Shown here piece after piece: positions 36,257 through 44,911 of a stretch of DNA of 64,000 bases. Origin of the DNA: Oleidesulfovibrio sp964593925 (GTDB lineage: Bacteria > Desulfobacterota > Desulfovibrionia > Desulfovibrionales > Desulfovibrionaceae); NCBI GenBank assembly GCA_964593925.1, contig CAZQKM010000001.1, positions 62,001 to 126,000 of the forward strand. Direction: 5' to 3'. Every line of letters starts with the position of its first letter. The stretch's first letter is position 1. Both the position numbers and the translations under genes were made by a program. The notes under the pieces were generated by a model. It saw only the letters and a list, made by a program, of their open reading frames with translations, searched no databases and had not been told where the DNA came from.

Positions 36257-36570
36257 AATAATCTCCAGTCTCATTTTAGCGCTTCGGACCGAGGCATCCC
36301 CTACAGCAGCAAATAAATTTTTCCCACTCCCAAGAATAGCACAATGTTGCAGAGGACACTCCTCTTCAACAAACACGCCGGTACCAGATACACATGCATT
36401 CTATCTTACTGCATGTAGCTCTTGGGCTCCCTGGTTCCAACAAGCCGCCCTACCTCGATCTATGCCCAGCCAGTAGTGGCTACCTGACATACTCACCATG
36501 GCTTGGGCTACCAAGGGCAGTATCTCACAACTCATACTTTCCATATTGGCAATGTCCCGCTAGGCAAGAT
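36257..36570. other. Intergenic region, no gene seen
   Basis: About 314 bases between the ATP-grasp gene start and the end of the pseudouridine synthase gene. No terminator, RNA or coding frame with a ribosome-binding site is visible. Confidence 0.4.
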
Positions 36571-37524
36571 CTAGCAACACCAGTCTGGGAAGAGCCTTCT
36601 TCCCACGCGCCAAGAGGCACCCCAAGACGGCAGGCAACAGAGCTGTACATGGGGCAACCTAATACGACAGGCATGCAACAGCATCCCTGCATTACATGCC
36701 CCACCACCATACTTCATATCTCCCACAACAGGGTGCCCCCTGGCAGCAAGCTGCACCCGTATCTGGTGCGTACGTCCTGTAAGCAAGCGGACAAGCAACA
36801 GCGTACAGTGACTTTGATATAGCAACGGCACAACCTTGCAGTGCGCCTCACGCGCAGGAATCATTTCGGCAGAAACGTTCCATGCCCCATCGACAACACG
36901 GACTTTTTCCATGCCTACGGCTCCGCCTTTAACCAGCCGGTCCTGCAACAGAACCTCTACCTCGTGCGGCCAGCGCCCCCTCACCCATACACAGTATTCT
37001 TTCTTAATCATCCCTTCCGGACGAAACATTTCCTGCAACCGCCGCAAACAGGCATACGATGTGGCAATCAACAGCAGGCCCGAAGTTTGCTTATCCAACC
37101 TGTGCGCCGGAGCGGGCATAAAGTCCGCGCCATGGAAACAACGCTGCAACCGTGTGGCAACGCTATCCGAGTGGCCTGTCCCCGGATGCGTAGGTAAACC
37201 TGCAGGCTTGTCAATTACCAACATATCTTCGGTATGCATCAGCACCCGAAACAGCGCTGCAGGTTGCACTGGCGCAGCGCACTGCGCGTCCCCCCGATGC
37301 TTTGCCTCATTCTGCCACACAGGCGGCACACGCACGACATCACCAGCGCTTACCCTGTCAAAAGGTTTTACCCGCCCTTTATTAACACGAACCTCCCCCT
37401 TACGTACAGCACGTAACAAAAAACTCCGCGGCACACCGGGCCCCAAACGTCGATACAAAAACTGCATAACCTTCTGCCCCGCCTCAGCAGCAGAAACGGG
37501 AATATGCTGAACCGCTGTTTTCAT
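36571..37524 (-). CDS. RluA/RluC-family pseudouridine synthase
   Basis: 317 residues. An S4 RNA-binding domain (LLRAVRKGEVRVNKGRVKP, about residues 36-56) is followed by the catalytic domain with the family motif HRLDKQTSGLLL (catalytic Asp near 145) and RTHQIRVQLAARGHPVVGD near 255. It isomerises uridine in rRNA; by layout it is closest to RluC. The C-terminus is Trp/Cys-rich and runs somewhat longer than usual. Its ribosome-binding site is buried in a hairpin (37534-37579). Confidence 0.9.
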   Translation of the reverse strand: MKTAVQHIPVSAAEAGQKVMQFLYRRLGPGVPRSFLLRAVRKGEVRVNKGRVKPFDRVSAGDVVRVPPVWQNEAKHRGDAQCAAPVQPAALFRVLMHTEDMLVIDKPAGLPTHPGTGHSDSVATRLQRCFHGADFMPAPAHRLDKQTSGLLLIATSYACLRRLQEMFRPEGMIKKEYCVWVRGRWPHEVEVLLQDRLVKGGAVGMEKVRVVDGAWNVSAEMIPAREAHCKVVPLLYQSHCTLLLVRLLTGRTHQIRVQLAARGHPVVGDMKYGGGACNAGMLLHACRIRLPHVQLCCLPSWGASWRVGRRLFPDWCC

Positions 37525-37533
37525 GGCTGACAG

Positions 37534-37579
37534 CTCCGGGCAGAGGGATGCAAGGGCTCAATATGCAGGCTGCCCGGAG
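37534..37579 (-). promoter_or_regulatory. Hairpin that hides the ribosome-binding site of the RluC-like gene
   Basis: On the coding strand CTCCGGGCAG pairs perfectly with CTGCCCGGAG (37579-37570 with 37543-37534) around a 26-base loop. The GGAG of the 3' arm is the likely Shine-Dalgarno sequence, nine bases before the ATG. This would limit translation until the stem opens. Confidence 0.5.
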
Positions 37580-37614
37580 GACACTGCAACCGGACACGCC
37601 TGCACGCTATGACA

Positions 37615-39282
37615 CTATTGTGTTTCCTTAAAGGTACGATCAACCACCGTACCCGGGTCGGCACTCTCAAGATCCAGCGGGTACGCAAGCACCTGGGTCT
37701 TACGCGCACGTACCCCCAGCTCTCCTGGGTGTGTATTAATGGCTACCACAAGGTCTCTGATACCGTCGTTATTTACATCTGCCACGTCAAAGCCCACAAT
37801 AGCACCTTTGATACGGCGGGTTTTCCATTGCAAGGTAAGCCCCACGCCATCCCAATACATCGCGTGAATCTCTGACTGCGGAAAAAAGCGATAACGCTCA
37901 AAAAACTGAGCTGCGGTAGAAATCGGGCGCACCACAAGCATCTCATACCGCTCATCTTGATCAAGGTTCAGAGGGCGCATATTCTGTGGAATATAGTACA
38001 TCTCATCAATAAGCACCTTATCTTCGCCAAGTCCGGGCATGCTCATATCCACGGGAATTCCCACAGCAGAGCCGGAATATGTCTCCTGCGTTTCAGCTAA
38101 ACGCCCACCGCGATCACTATACGCAATCAAACGCTCACGGTCATTCAACACAATAAGCTTGGGCCCCTCATCCTTGCTACCGGGCAACCATGCGAAATTC
38201 AATGCATTAACGCCCCGAGGAAACGAAAGCGCACGCCCCAACTCTAGGGAGCCCCCTGTCTTTATCATTTCGTGTACACTACCCCGGAACAGCTTGGGCC
38301 TACCTACGGCCTGCCCTACCAAAACCGGCATATAGTCTGGCGGCATCTTGACCACGTTCATATAGTAGCGAATTTTCTCCATCACCACAGAGAACGTGTC
38401 ATTACTCCAGTTTACAATAAAACTTTTAGGCCTCATGCCGCTATCGTATGCATTCACCACTATTTCCATCACCCCGTCACGGTTCATATCAAGCATGTTC
38501 ATGCTCAAACAGGTAATGGACAGCGGCAGTTTGTATTCGCCAGCAGGGTCCAACTTTTTGCCGTCGAAGCGATAGGCGCGCAGCACATGCTTATCCAACA
38601 GCATAACTGAGTTCCTTCCGCTTCCGTCCAGGTCTCCGACCAGCATCCCTCGTGCACTGTAAGCAAGTGACTGGCTACGCATGCGGGTTTCGTCACCCTC
38701 ACTACCTGCATAACGAAACTGAGGATTCAGATACACCTGACGGCTGGCATCTGCTTCGTTATGCGTCAGGTTGGGGTTCATCTGATTAACAGCTTGAGGG
38801 GCAGCGTTCCGCGAAGCAATCTGTATATCCGTACGCTTAAAGGCATCACGGTTAATTACGTCCGAGACCTCTTTCAAGGTGGGAAGTAGCTGCATGACCG
38901 AAGACTGCTTCCCTATGGGTAATACGGTTCCTGCCTTGTCGAGCACTCGCACATCAATGCTGCCCTCTTCTCCCATGACAGTGACAGTACCCCAAATCAC
39001 GTAGTCCGCACCCAAGGATGTCATCGTCGCAGCGGCAGCCTGTTCATCAGCAGCATGGCCCACGGCATTAACACGACTCTGTGGCACAGACTCGAAGCGC
39101 CCTTTCAGATATAGCCGTGAGGTAAGCATTTGTGGCACAGCTTTTTCAAGGTATGCGTACTTGGCAGGGCCACTTATTGTGAACGGCAAAACAGCGTATG
39201 TCTTTGGAGCGGCAACTGCGGGCAGCACCACCACAAGGCTCCACAACAAAACAGCCGGCAAAAAATACAAGATGCGGTGCAT
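37615..39282 (-). CDS. FG-GAP/VCBS-repeat exported protein
   Basis: 555 residues. Start at 39282 chosen for GGAG seven bases upstream; the frame extends to 39402 but without one. A signal peptide (MHRILYFLPAVLLWSLVVVLPAVAA) is followed by a 120-residue domain with the CsgG/TolB-N pattern (KTYAVLPFTISGP, LTSRLYLKGRFESV, ADYVIWGTVTV). Then come at least two FG-GAP-like calcium motifs: VGDLDGSGRNSVML (about 232) and VADVNNDGIRDLVV (about 522), plus MLDMNRDGVMEIVV (about 290). Probably a periplasmic or outer-membrane beta-propeller. Function unknown. Confidence 0.75.
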   Translation of the reverse strand: MHRILYFLPAVLLWSLVVVLPAVAAPKTYAVLPFTISGPAKYAYLEKAVPQMLTSRLYLKGRFESVPQSRVNAVGHAADEQAAAATMTSLGADYVIWGTVTVMGEEGSIDVRVLDKAGTVLPIGKQSSVMQLLPTLKEVSDVINRDAFKRTDIQIASRNAAPQAVNQMNPNLTHNEADASRQVYLNPQFRYAGSEGDETRMRSQSLAYSARGMLVGDLDGSGRNSVMLLDKHVLRAYRFDGKKLDPAGEYKLPLSITCLSMNMLDMNRDGVMEIVVNAYDSGMRPKSFIVNWSNDTFSVVMEKIRYYMNVVKMPPDYMPVLVGQAVGRPKLFRGSVHEMIKTGGSLELGRALSFPRGVNALNFAWLPGSKDEGPKLIVLNDRERLIAYSDRGGRLAETQETYSGSAVGIPVDMSMPGLGEDKVLIDEMYYIPQNMRPLNLDQDERYEMLVVRPISTAAQFFERYRFFPQSEIHAMYWDGVGLTLQWKTRRIKGAIVGFDVADVNNDGIRDLVVAINTHPGELGVRARKTQVLAYPLDLESADPGTVVDRTFKETQ

Positions 39283-39417
39283 TACGGTCTCCTTGATCCC
39301 AGTCTTCATAAAAGGCCTCCGGTGGCATACTTGCACTGCCGGAACGTTTTTCTTCATAATACCTCTTGATGTCATACGCAAGCACAGGGTAGAGCCCCAC
39401 AAAAAACAGGAGGAAAA

Positions 39418-40710
39418 ATGGCGGACTCACCCCGGACTCGTTCGTTTCGTATTGTATGCCCCACAGGGCTGGAGCATCTTGTGGAGACCCTGCTCCGCAG
39501 CCAAGGCTTTAGCATAGAACCTGACCCTGTTTCTCCGTGGGCACGAAGGGTCACCTGTGAGCCGTTCCCGCTGGGTAGAAGCATTGCAGCATTTTTTGGC
39601 CTTATATATATCCAGGATAGGTCGTCCATGTTGCCCCCTCTGGCATTGGCTCCCCCGCTCGGTGGAGCCATACTGGATATGTGTGCCAGCCCTGGCAGCA
39701 AGACAGGCTTGCTTGCACAGCTTGTCGGGCCTGACGGATTTGTCATGGGCAACGAACCCAACTCCCAGCGCCTTACCACGTTGCGCCAAAATTTGTTTAC
39801 CCTTAGCCTGCCCCACACAGCTACATGCAGCTATCCGGGCGAAGCCCTGCCCCTGCCCGATGGTTCCTGGCAGCATATCCAGCTTGACCCACCGTGTAGC
39901 GGGTGGGGCACAGTAGAAAAAAACCCCCGGGCCCTGACGCTCTGGCAAGGACAAAAAATAAAACCTCTGATCCATACCCAGCGATGCTTACTACAAAAAG
40001 CTGCCAAGCTACTGGCACCCGGTGGTACCCTAGTCTATTCTACCTGCACAACCAACATCCAGGAAAATGAAGACCAGGCCCACTGGGCACAGGAAGAGCT
40101 GGGCCTCACCCTTGAGCCTCTCCCTTTTTTTGAAGGCTTTACCTTTGACGCCCCCTCGCGCCCTGACTGTGATGGAACCCTGCGCGTTCGCCCGGCCCCT
40201 GGCAACGCCCAAGGCTTTTATATTGCCCGCTTCCGCAAGCCTGGCAACGCCCCTGTGAAAACCCCGGGCACACGCATCAGTGCACACTATATACATAAAA
40301 ATACGCTACAAGGAGCCTGTACAAACCCGGATATGCTCCCCCATGGAGAGATTGCACTTTTTAACAACAAAGCTTTTTTTCTACCCCGCCAGGCGCTGAC
40401 TATGTTACCCGCTTCATTCAAATGGCGCGGGTATCCACTCGGCAAAACGGTGCGCGAGGTTGTTCGCCCATCTCCACGTCTGCGCTGCCTGATGCCCCCC
40501 TTGGACACATGCCCGCAGCATGCCGTCAACCTCAATGATCCAGAGCAACTTACAGCGCTGATTTCGGGCCAAAGCATTGACCTACGCACTGGCGATCATA
40601 AGAAGAGAGCCCTTGGTAGCCCCGCCTCGGAAGCAGGCCTGTACTTCAGAGAATTGCCATTGGGCAGGGTTCGCATTAAGGGGCACCGCGCTCTGTGGTG
40701 TGGAGGCTAG
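39418..40710 (+). CDS. RsmB/RsmF-type RNA m5C methyltransferase
   Basis: 430 residues. The SAM site AILDMCASPGSKTGLLAQL lies near residue 84, the first catalytic motif DPPCSGWGTVEKNP near 158 and the second Cys in YSTCTTN near 205, all as in NSUN/RsmB enzymes. A C-terminal PUA-like region follows, as in RsmF/YebU. It methylates cytosines in rRNA. A few bases (AGGAGG at 39409) precede the start. It diverges from the FG-GAP gene. Confidence 0.9.
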   Translation: MADSPRTRSFRIVCPTGLEHLVETLLRSQGFSIEPDPVSPWARRVTCEPFPLGRSIAAFFGLIYIQDRSSMLPPLALAPPLGGAILDMCASPGSKTGLLAQLVGPDGFVMGNEPNSQRLTTLRQNLFTLSLPHTATCSYPGEALPLPDGSWQHIQLDPPCSGWGTVEKNPRALTLWQGQKIKPLIHTQRCLLQKAAKLLAPGGTLVYSTCTTNIQENEDQAHWAQEELGLTLEPLPFFEGFTFDAPSRPDCDGTLRVRPAPGNAQGFYIARFRKPGNAPVKTPGTRISAHYIHKNTLQGACTNPDMLPHGEIALFNNKAFFLPRQALTMLPASFKWRGYPLGKTVREVVRPSPRLRCLMPPLDTCPQHAVNLNDPEQLTALISGQSIDLRTGDHKKRALGSPASEAGLYFRELPLGRVRIKGHRALWCGG

Positions 40711-41485
40711 GAGGGGAATCCTTAATGATAGCATAGGCAGGGTTCAAGAAAAAGGATTATGGGGCGCACATCCTCCTTGTACCCGGACGCCTCCGGAACT
40801 GCATGGCGGGATGTGAAATATCCGATAAAACGGCAAAGCACTGCCCAGCGCTATGTATTAAATATCAATGCAATGCAAAAATCTCTAAACAAATAATATC
40901 ATACCATAGCATACACATACATAAATACATACACATCATATGCTTATACATCGACTGCAAAAACAGACACTCATATAAAATTATCATTATATACTACTAA
41001 TTATGTAATATCACAAGACGTACAATTTAACAAAAAATATAAGATTTTTTACAAAATGTGATACGAAATTAAATTTTCAAAATTAAAAAATTCGATATAA
41101 CGATTATGAAACATATTGATATAATTATATACAATCAAGCAAGAACATAATAAAAATGGAGTATATTATAGCTAGTCGATCTTATTCAGTGATGCGAAAA
41201 ATCCATTGAAAGTATAATTTCCAAATGTGCATATATGCATTCTTATGGGTGATACTTGATTCCCAGATCGCAAAATCCAAGTTGTCCCCACACCCTCACT
41301 AAAGCTACATGGATGGCGGAACCCAAAAAAGTTGCAGCGAACACAAATCGCTCTCCCGTGGGATGAACACCTGCCATCGCAGCCTGCTTTTGCGTACTTC
41401 TTCATTTTTTTGGTAAAGCAGCGACGTGCACGCTTTTTATATCAATGGCATTGGCCATAATCCTATTTTATGCTAAAATAGACCA
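40711..41485. other. AT-rich island and long intergenic gap
   Basis: About 775 bases. From roughly 40850 to 41170 the sequence is very rich in A and T, in sharp contrast to its surroundings, with long runs such as AAAAAATATAAGA. A reverse frame at 41405-41172 (77 codons) and a forward frame at 40803-41000 have no ribosome-binding site or family. The island may be a transferred remnant, an origin-like or protein-binding region, or decayed sequence. I see no integrase, repeats or tRNA beside it. Confidence 0.5.
41451..41479 (+). promoter_or_regulatory. Promoter-like pair before the NlpC/P60 gene
   Basis: TTGGCC at 41451-41456 and TAAAAT at 41474-41479, 17 bases apart. The -10 ends six bases before the ATG at 41486, so transcription would begin at or near the start codon, and no Shine-Dalgarno sequence is visible. 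Confidence 0.35.
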
Positions 41486-41998
41486 ATGACATATCCCTCA
41501 CGCGCCTTATCCTCACCCCCCCCATTCCTTCGCCTTTTGCTGCTTGGCATACTATTGCATGCCCTGCTCCTTGTGGGGGGATGCGGCCCATCGTCCCAGC
41601 ATACATTGCCTTTACCGCAAAAAGGTGATGCCCAGAGTATCGCCCGCACAGCACAAGCACTACAAGGCATACCATATCGTTGGGGCGGCGCTTCTCCTGA
41701 GACAGGGTTCGACTGTTCGGGTTTTATATGGTGGGTCATGCGCCATAACGACATCACTGTGCCACGTACAACAAAAGAGCAAGCCCATTCGGGTAGATCC
41801 ATATCCCTGCGTCATGCAGAAAGCGGCGATATTGTGGTCTTTCGTATTAACGGTAACCGCCTACATACCGGTATCATAATTCGTCCGGGCTACTTCATAC
41901 ACAGCCCCAAAGCAGGGGCAACAATACGTGAAGAGTCCTATCGTAACCATAGCTACTGGCAGCCTCGCCTGATCGATATTCGGCGCGTGCTGCCATAA
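41486..41998 (+). CDS. NlpC/P60 peptidoglycan-hydrolase lipoprotein
   Basis: 170 residues. The N-terminus is a lipoprotein signal (LLLVGGC, Cys about 33). The NlpC/P60 domain covers 45-165: catalytic Cys in GFDCSGFIWWVM, His in RLHTGIII and a third polar residue near YFIHSPKAG. It likely cuts the D-Glu-mesoDAP bond of wall peptides (family function). No ribosome-binding site precedes the ATG, and a promoter-like -10 sits right before it, so a leaderless messenger is possible. Confidence 0.88.
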   Translation: MTYPSRALSSPPPFLRLLLLGILLHALLLVGGCGPSSQHTLPLPQKGDAQSIARTAQALQGIPYRWGGASPETGFDCSGFIWWVMRHNDITVPRTTKEQAHSGRSISLRHAESGDIVVFRINGNRLHTGIIIRPGYFIHSPKAGATIREESYRNHSYWQPRLIDIRRVLP

Positions 41999-42020
41999 CC
42001 TCTGCCCACTATGCAAAAGG

Positions 42021-42049
42021 TTGTCCTCATCCGATGAATAGACTAGAAT
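42021..42049 (+). promoter_or_regulatory. Possible promoter for the MerR-like gene
   Basis: TTGTCC (42021-42026) and TAGAAT (42044-42049) with a 17-base spacer, followed by the inverted repeat GTAAA-TATGG-TTTAC, which could be a small operator. Confidence 0.3.
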
Positions 42050-42102
42050 TATACCGTAAATATGGTTTACCCCCGGCTTTGCCACACCGTCAGGAGGAAT
42101 CC

Positions 42103-42699
42103 ATGCCCCCACACTCTCCCCTTGGAAGCGTGCCGCTTACCATAGCCGCACTGGCAGCCCGTCACAAACTGCCAGAGTCTACAGCTCGTTATTATTGCAA
42201 GCGTTTTCTTGCCTACCTGCCGCACTCAGGCCAAGGCAAGCGTAGGCGCTATCTAGCATCTTCTGCGGATATTTTTGCATGCATCGTAAGTAGTATGCGC
42301 AAGCACAAAAATGCCTCTGCTGTGGAACAACTGTTAAAACAGCGCTTTGGTCCCCCGGCGCCCGTCATACAAACCACAGAGGTTGCCCCTCAAGAAAGCA
42401 TAAGCCATGCGGATATCCCATCGCAGGGGCAGGCTGCATTCTTCAGCTTGCTGAAACAGCAAACTTGCGCGCTGGAAAAAGTCGCAGAATCGTTAACAGC
42501 GATGAATCATAAAGATGCCGCAGTCACAGCATTGGAGCAGGCGTTGCAACAGCGGGCACAGGAAGTGGCAACCCTGCGCCATGAAGTAGCACAACTGAAA
42601 ACCCTGCTTGCCACGTCAGAGCGGATACACCAGCAAGACCTTGACCAGCTGCGCAGCTGGTTACATAAAATGGCAAAACAAGCAGGCCAACCCCGCTAG
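42103..42699 (+). CDS. MerR-like HTH protein with coiled coil
   Basis: 198 residues. ATG 42103 follows AGGAGG at an ideal distance; an upstream frame from 42034 is rejected. Residues 12-75 form a MerR-like winged helix (LTIAALAARHKLPESTARYYCKRF and a basic GKRRRYLASS turn). Residues 135-195 are a long helical heptad-rich segment (ALEQALQQRAQEVATLRHE), probably a coiled-coil dimerisation arm. No effector domain is apparent. It could be a DNA-binding structural or regulatory protein. Target unknown. Confidence 0.75.
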   Translation: MPPHSPLGSVPLTIAALAARHKLPESTARYYCKRFLAYLPHSGQGKRRRYLASSADIFACIVSSMRKHKNASAVEQLLKQRFGPPAPVIQTTEVAPQESISHADIPSQGQAAFFSLLKQQTCALEKVAESLTAMNHKDAAVTALEQALQQRAQEVATLRHEVAQLKTLLATSERIHQQDLDQLRSWLHKMAKQAGQPR

Positions 42700-42772
42700 G
42701 GGTAATCTTTGCGTCATGCTCCTTTCCGGCGTTTCACAAAGCCCCGCCGGCCCCTTTGTCATATCCAAAAAA

Positions 42773-42810
42773 GTAGCGCCGCAAAGGAATGCATTCTTTT
42801 GCGGCGCTAC
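42773..42810 (-). terminator. Rho-independent terminator of the TPR-YkgJ operon
   Basis: GTAGCGCCGCAAA (42773-42785) pairs with TTTGCGGCGCTAC (42798-42810). Read on the reverse strand the stem is followed by a run of six T, the textbook form. The inner bases GAAT/ATTC also pair. Confidence 0.88.
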
Positions 42811-42828
42811 ATGTGTGGCAAGCGAAAA

Positions 42829-43458
42829 TTAACCGTTGCGGTGCGGCTTAAGGTCTTCAAGATACTGTGGTGCCAGTTCAAACCCAAACTTAGCAGCCTC
42901 ATCCGCATACTGCACTGCTTTTTTGAACTCACCTTTTTCAAAATATGCCAGTGACATATTGTTATATGCCGGAGCAAATGAAGGTTCTTTGGCCACGATC
43001 TGCGTGCATACATCCAAAACCGTGTCATATTCACCCAACATAAAATACGCTGTAGCCAACGTAGCCTTGGCCTGTATAAAATCCGGGTCCCACTTCAAGG
43101 CTTTTTTCAACGCCTTGATTGCCGGCTCCGGCTCACCGCGCTGCAAATGCACAAACCCCATATTTGCCCACGGAACAGGAAACTTTGCGCGGCATTGCGC
43201 AGCCTCTTCGTTATAACGCATACAACTGTCCAAATCGCCCCGCTGCAGGCAGATACCACCAAGCTGTACAAAGGCTTCGGCAAAACGAGGCGAGTTACGC
43301 ACGCATTCCAAAAATGCCGTCTCCGCAGCTACCCAGTCGCGTTTGGAAAGCAGCGCCACGCCCAAGTTGTAGTAGTGGTTGGCGCAGTCTGCATTTTTTT
43401 GAATTTCGGCCTGCAAATCAGCAATATAGTCGTCAATATTTTCGTAACTAGCCTTCAT
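42829..43458 (-). CDS. TPR-repeat protein (209 aa)
   Basis: Begins at ATG 43458, inside the end of the preceding unknown gene (11-base overlap). At least five TPR units are visible (ANHYYNLGVALLSKRDWVAAETAF; AEAFVQLGGICLQRGDLDSC; VPWANMGFVHLQRGEPEPAI and two more), giving a near all-TPR protein without a signal peptide. It is likely a cytoplasmic scaffold for the two other proteins of its operon, since the coupling is tight. Confidence 0.85.
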   Translation of the reverse strand: MKASYENIDDYIADLQAEIQKNADCANHYYNLGVALLSKRDWVAAETAFLECVRNSPRFAEAFVQLGGICLQRGDLDSCMRYNEEAAQCRAKFPVPWANMGFVHLQRGEPEPAIKALKKALKWDPDFIQAKATLATAYFMLGEYDTVLDVCTQIVAKEPSFAPAYNNMSLAYFEKGEFKKAVQYADEAAKFGFELAPQYLEDLKPHRNG

Positions 43459-43840
43459 CGTTTCTGAATCCTTCTTTTTCCAGCAAATCGTGGTACCAGA
43501 CACAAAACGCAAAAATCCCCTGGTACTTTTCGTCCCGGTTGATTATGCCAAGCGCACACTCCAAAACACCCTTGCCGTACTCGTTTGAATACTGTGCAGG
43601 GGGGCATGCCTGCAAAAACTCACGCACTAGCTGCTGAGTGGTACGCTTTGTGACATCCTGCCGCAAGTCCAAAGGGTCATTGGGCTTTTGAAATGGGTCC
43701 CACTTATCATACCCGATGCGGTCAATAAACTTTCTGCGCCGCGGCGCCATCTTCTCATAGATAAATCTTTTCTCCGCCTCTTGCTCTTCGGTAAGCAATT
43801 GCGGCGTGCCGTCGCGAAACATGCTCGCAGAAATGGCCAT
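43448..43840 (-). CDS. Conserved-looking hypothetical protein (130 aa)
   Basis: I do not recognise a named family. The protein is charged, helical and soluble. It has a basic central region (APRRRKFIDRIGYDKWDPF) and an aromatic end (YQGIFAFCVWYHDLLEKEGF). Its start overlaps the stop of the YkgJ gene as TAATG and its end overlaps the TPR start by 11 bases, so all three are translated as a coupled set. Confidence 0.65.
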   Translation of the reverse strand: MAISASMFRDGTPQLLTEEQEAEKRFIYEKMAPRRRKFIDRIGYDKWDPFQKPNDPLDLRQDVTKRTTQQLVREFLQACPPAQYSNEYGKGVLECALGIINRDEKYQGIFAFCVWYHDLLEKEGFRNDEG

Positions 43841-44505
43841 TACCTACGCGCCTCCCGTTTGGATATACCAAGATACTCTACATCATACGAAGTAAGTAAG
43901 GCCATGGACACCGGCACAAGCACGGTGTGCAGTTCCTTAAAGCGAGACTTGAGCACGTCACGGATTTCCTGGCTCAAGGCGGCAAGGCGTTGGTGAATCT
44001 TGTCAATATGCACTGTAGGGTACGGCTTGCCTGCCTCAAATGCTGACTTGCCACACGTGTGCCCCTTGCCGCCAATGGCCGTCGGTATGCCGTACAAGCG
44101 ACAGGTGATAGGGCGAAATGCATATAATTCACACGCGTCCGCCTCGCCCAACAGTGGACACCGAACGCGGATACGGGCCATCTCTTCCAGGATATCCTGT
44201 GCGTCACGCCCTTTCTGCACATCACGATGCGCGTGCCGTTTAAGCCGTATCAACTGGCGATCCACATCTCCTGCACGCTCCACTATGGCCGAACGCTCCG
44301 GCCCGAAACCGAATTGCTCACCAAAACGCCGATTCAGGTACATGGCCTCCACCAAAGACAAATCAAACAGCGCGTAGCAACAATCACTGCAGCCTTTTTT
44401 GCAGGCCACACATACCGAATACTCTTTTTCTACACGGCTGAAAAGTGCATCAGCCTCTGCCACAAGCCCTTCGTACTTCAAAAAAATTTCGCTAAGGTCC
44501 TGCAT
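43840..44505 (-). CDS. YkgJ-family cysteine-cluster protein
   Basis: 221 residues. Cys residues lie in the YkgJ pattern: CVACKKGCSDCC (about 32-43), then CPLL, CELYAFRPITCRLYG (about 125-140) and a further Cys near 150. The family is thought to bind zinc or an Fe-S centre. An N-terminal helix precedes. It is first in the three-gene operon that ends at the terminator 42773-42810. Confidence 0.83.
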   Translation of the reverse strand: MQDLSEIFLKYEGLVAEADALFSRVEKEYSVCVACKKGCSDCCYALFDLSLVEAMYLNRRFGEQFGFGPERSAIVERAGDVDRQLIRLKRHAHRDVQKGRDAQDILEEMARIRVRCPLLGEADACELYAFRPITCRLYGIPTAIGGKGHTCGKSAFEAGKPYPTVHIDKIHQRLAALSQEIRDVLKSRFKELHTVLVPVSMALLTSYDVEYLGISKREARR

Positions 44506-44661
44506 TGCCTTTGTCCACTCCTACCGCCTTGTGCCCTCTGTATTCGGCCACCTGGCAACACACTGGCTGCCAATCACTATCCTGCCCGACGTGCATATAA
44601 AACTTCGTCAAGACCAGAACAACACTCTACAATGTATCAAAAAAACGCATAAAATACACAG

Positions 44662-44690
44662 GCCGGGCGATAGCGTTCCCATCGCCCGGC
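44662..44690 (-). terminator. Terminator of the ferredoxin gene
   Basis: GCCGGGCGAT (44662-44671) pairs with ATCGCCCGGC (44681-44690). On the reverse strand it is followed by a moderately T-rich stretch. It lies 32 bases after the ferredoxin stop. Confidence 0.7.
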
Positions 44691-44722
44691 TGCATGTCAC
44701 GTATGCTTACAAAAATGCAAGC

Positions 44723-44911
44723 TTACATTTCTTCAACAGTGATGGCGTCGGATTCGCAGACTTCCACACAGGATTCGCAACCGAGGCATTCTTCTTCGTT
44801 CACAACAACGGCTTTACCGTCCTGAAGCTCGTAAACTTCAACAGGACAGACATCTACGCACTCACCGTCGCCAGTACACTTGTCATGATCAACAGTTACA
44901 CTCCAACCCAT
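44723..44911 (-). CDS. Small ferredoxin with Asp in the first cluster motif
   Basis: 62 residues from ATG 44911, just after GGAGG. Second cluster motif CLGCESCVEVC is complete. The first reads CTGDGECVDVC, so the usual second Cys is Asp. In known Desulfovibrio and Pyrococcus ferredoxins this substitution gives a labile iron site that may interconvert between 3Fe and 4Fe forms. Acidic tail VTVEEM. A strong TTGACA/TATCTG promoter lies upstream, so it may be an abundant electron carrier. Confidence 0.9.
   Translation of the reverse strand: MGWSVTVDHDKCTGDGECVDVCPVEVYELQDGKAVVVNEEECLGCESCVEVCESDAITVEEM

Noticed and set aside
36836..37510. Forward frame of about 224 codons
   Set aside because: Antisense to the pseudouridine synthase gene, no family.
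39146..39430. Reverse-strand frame of 94 codons with a hydrophobic start, between the FG-GAP and methyltransferase genes
   Set aside because: It overlaps the start of the methyltransferase gene and most of its length is antisense to other coding frames; no ribosome-binding site or family.
41172..41405. Reverse frame of 77 codons at the edge of the AT-rich island
   Set aside because: No ribosome-binding site and no recognised family; could be a decayed fragment but I cannot support it.
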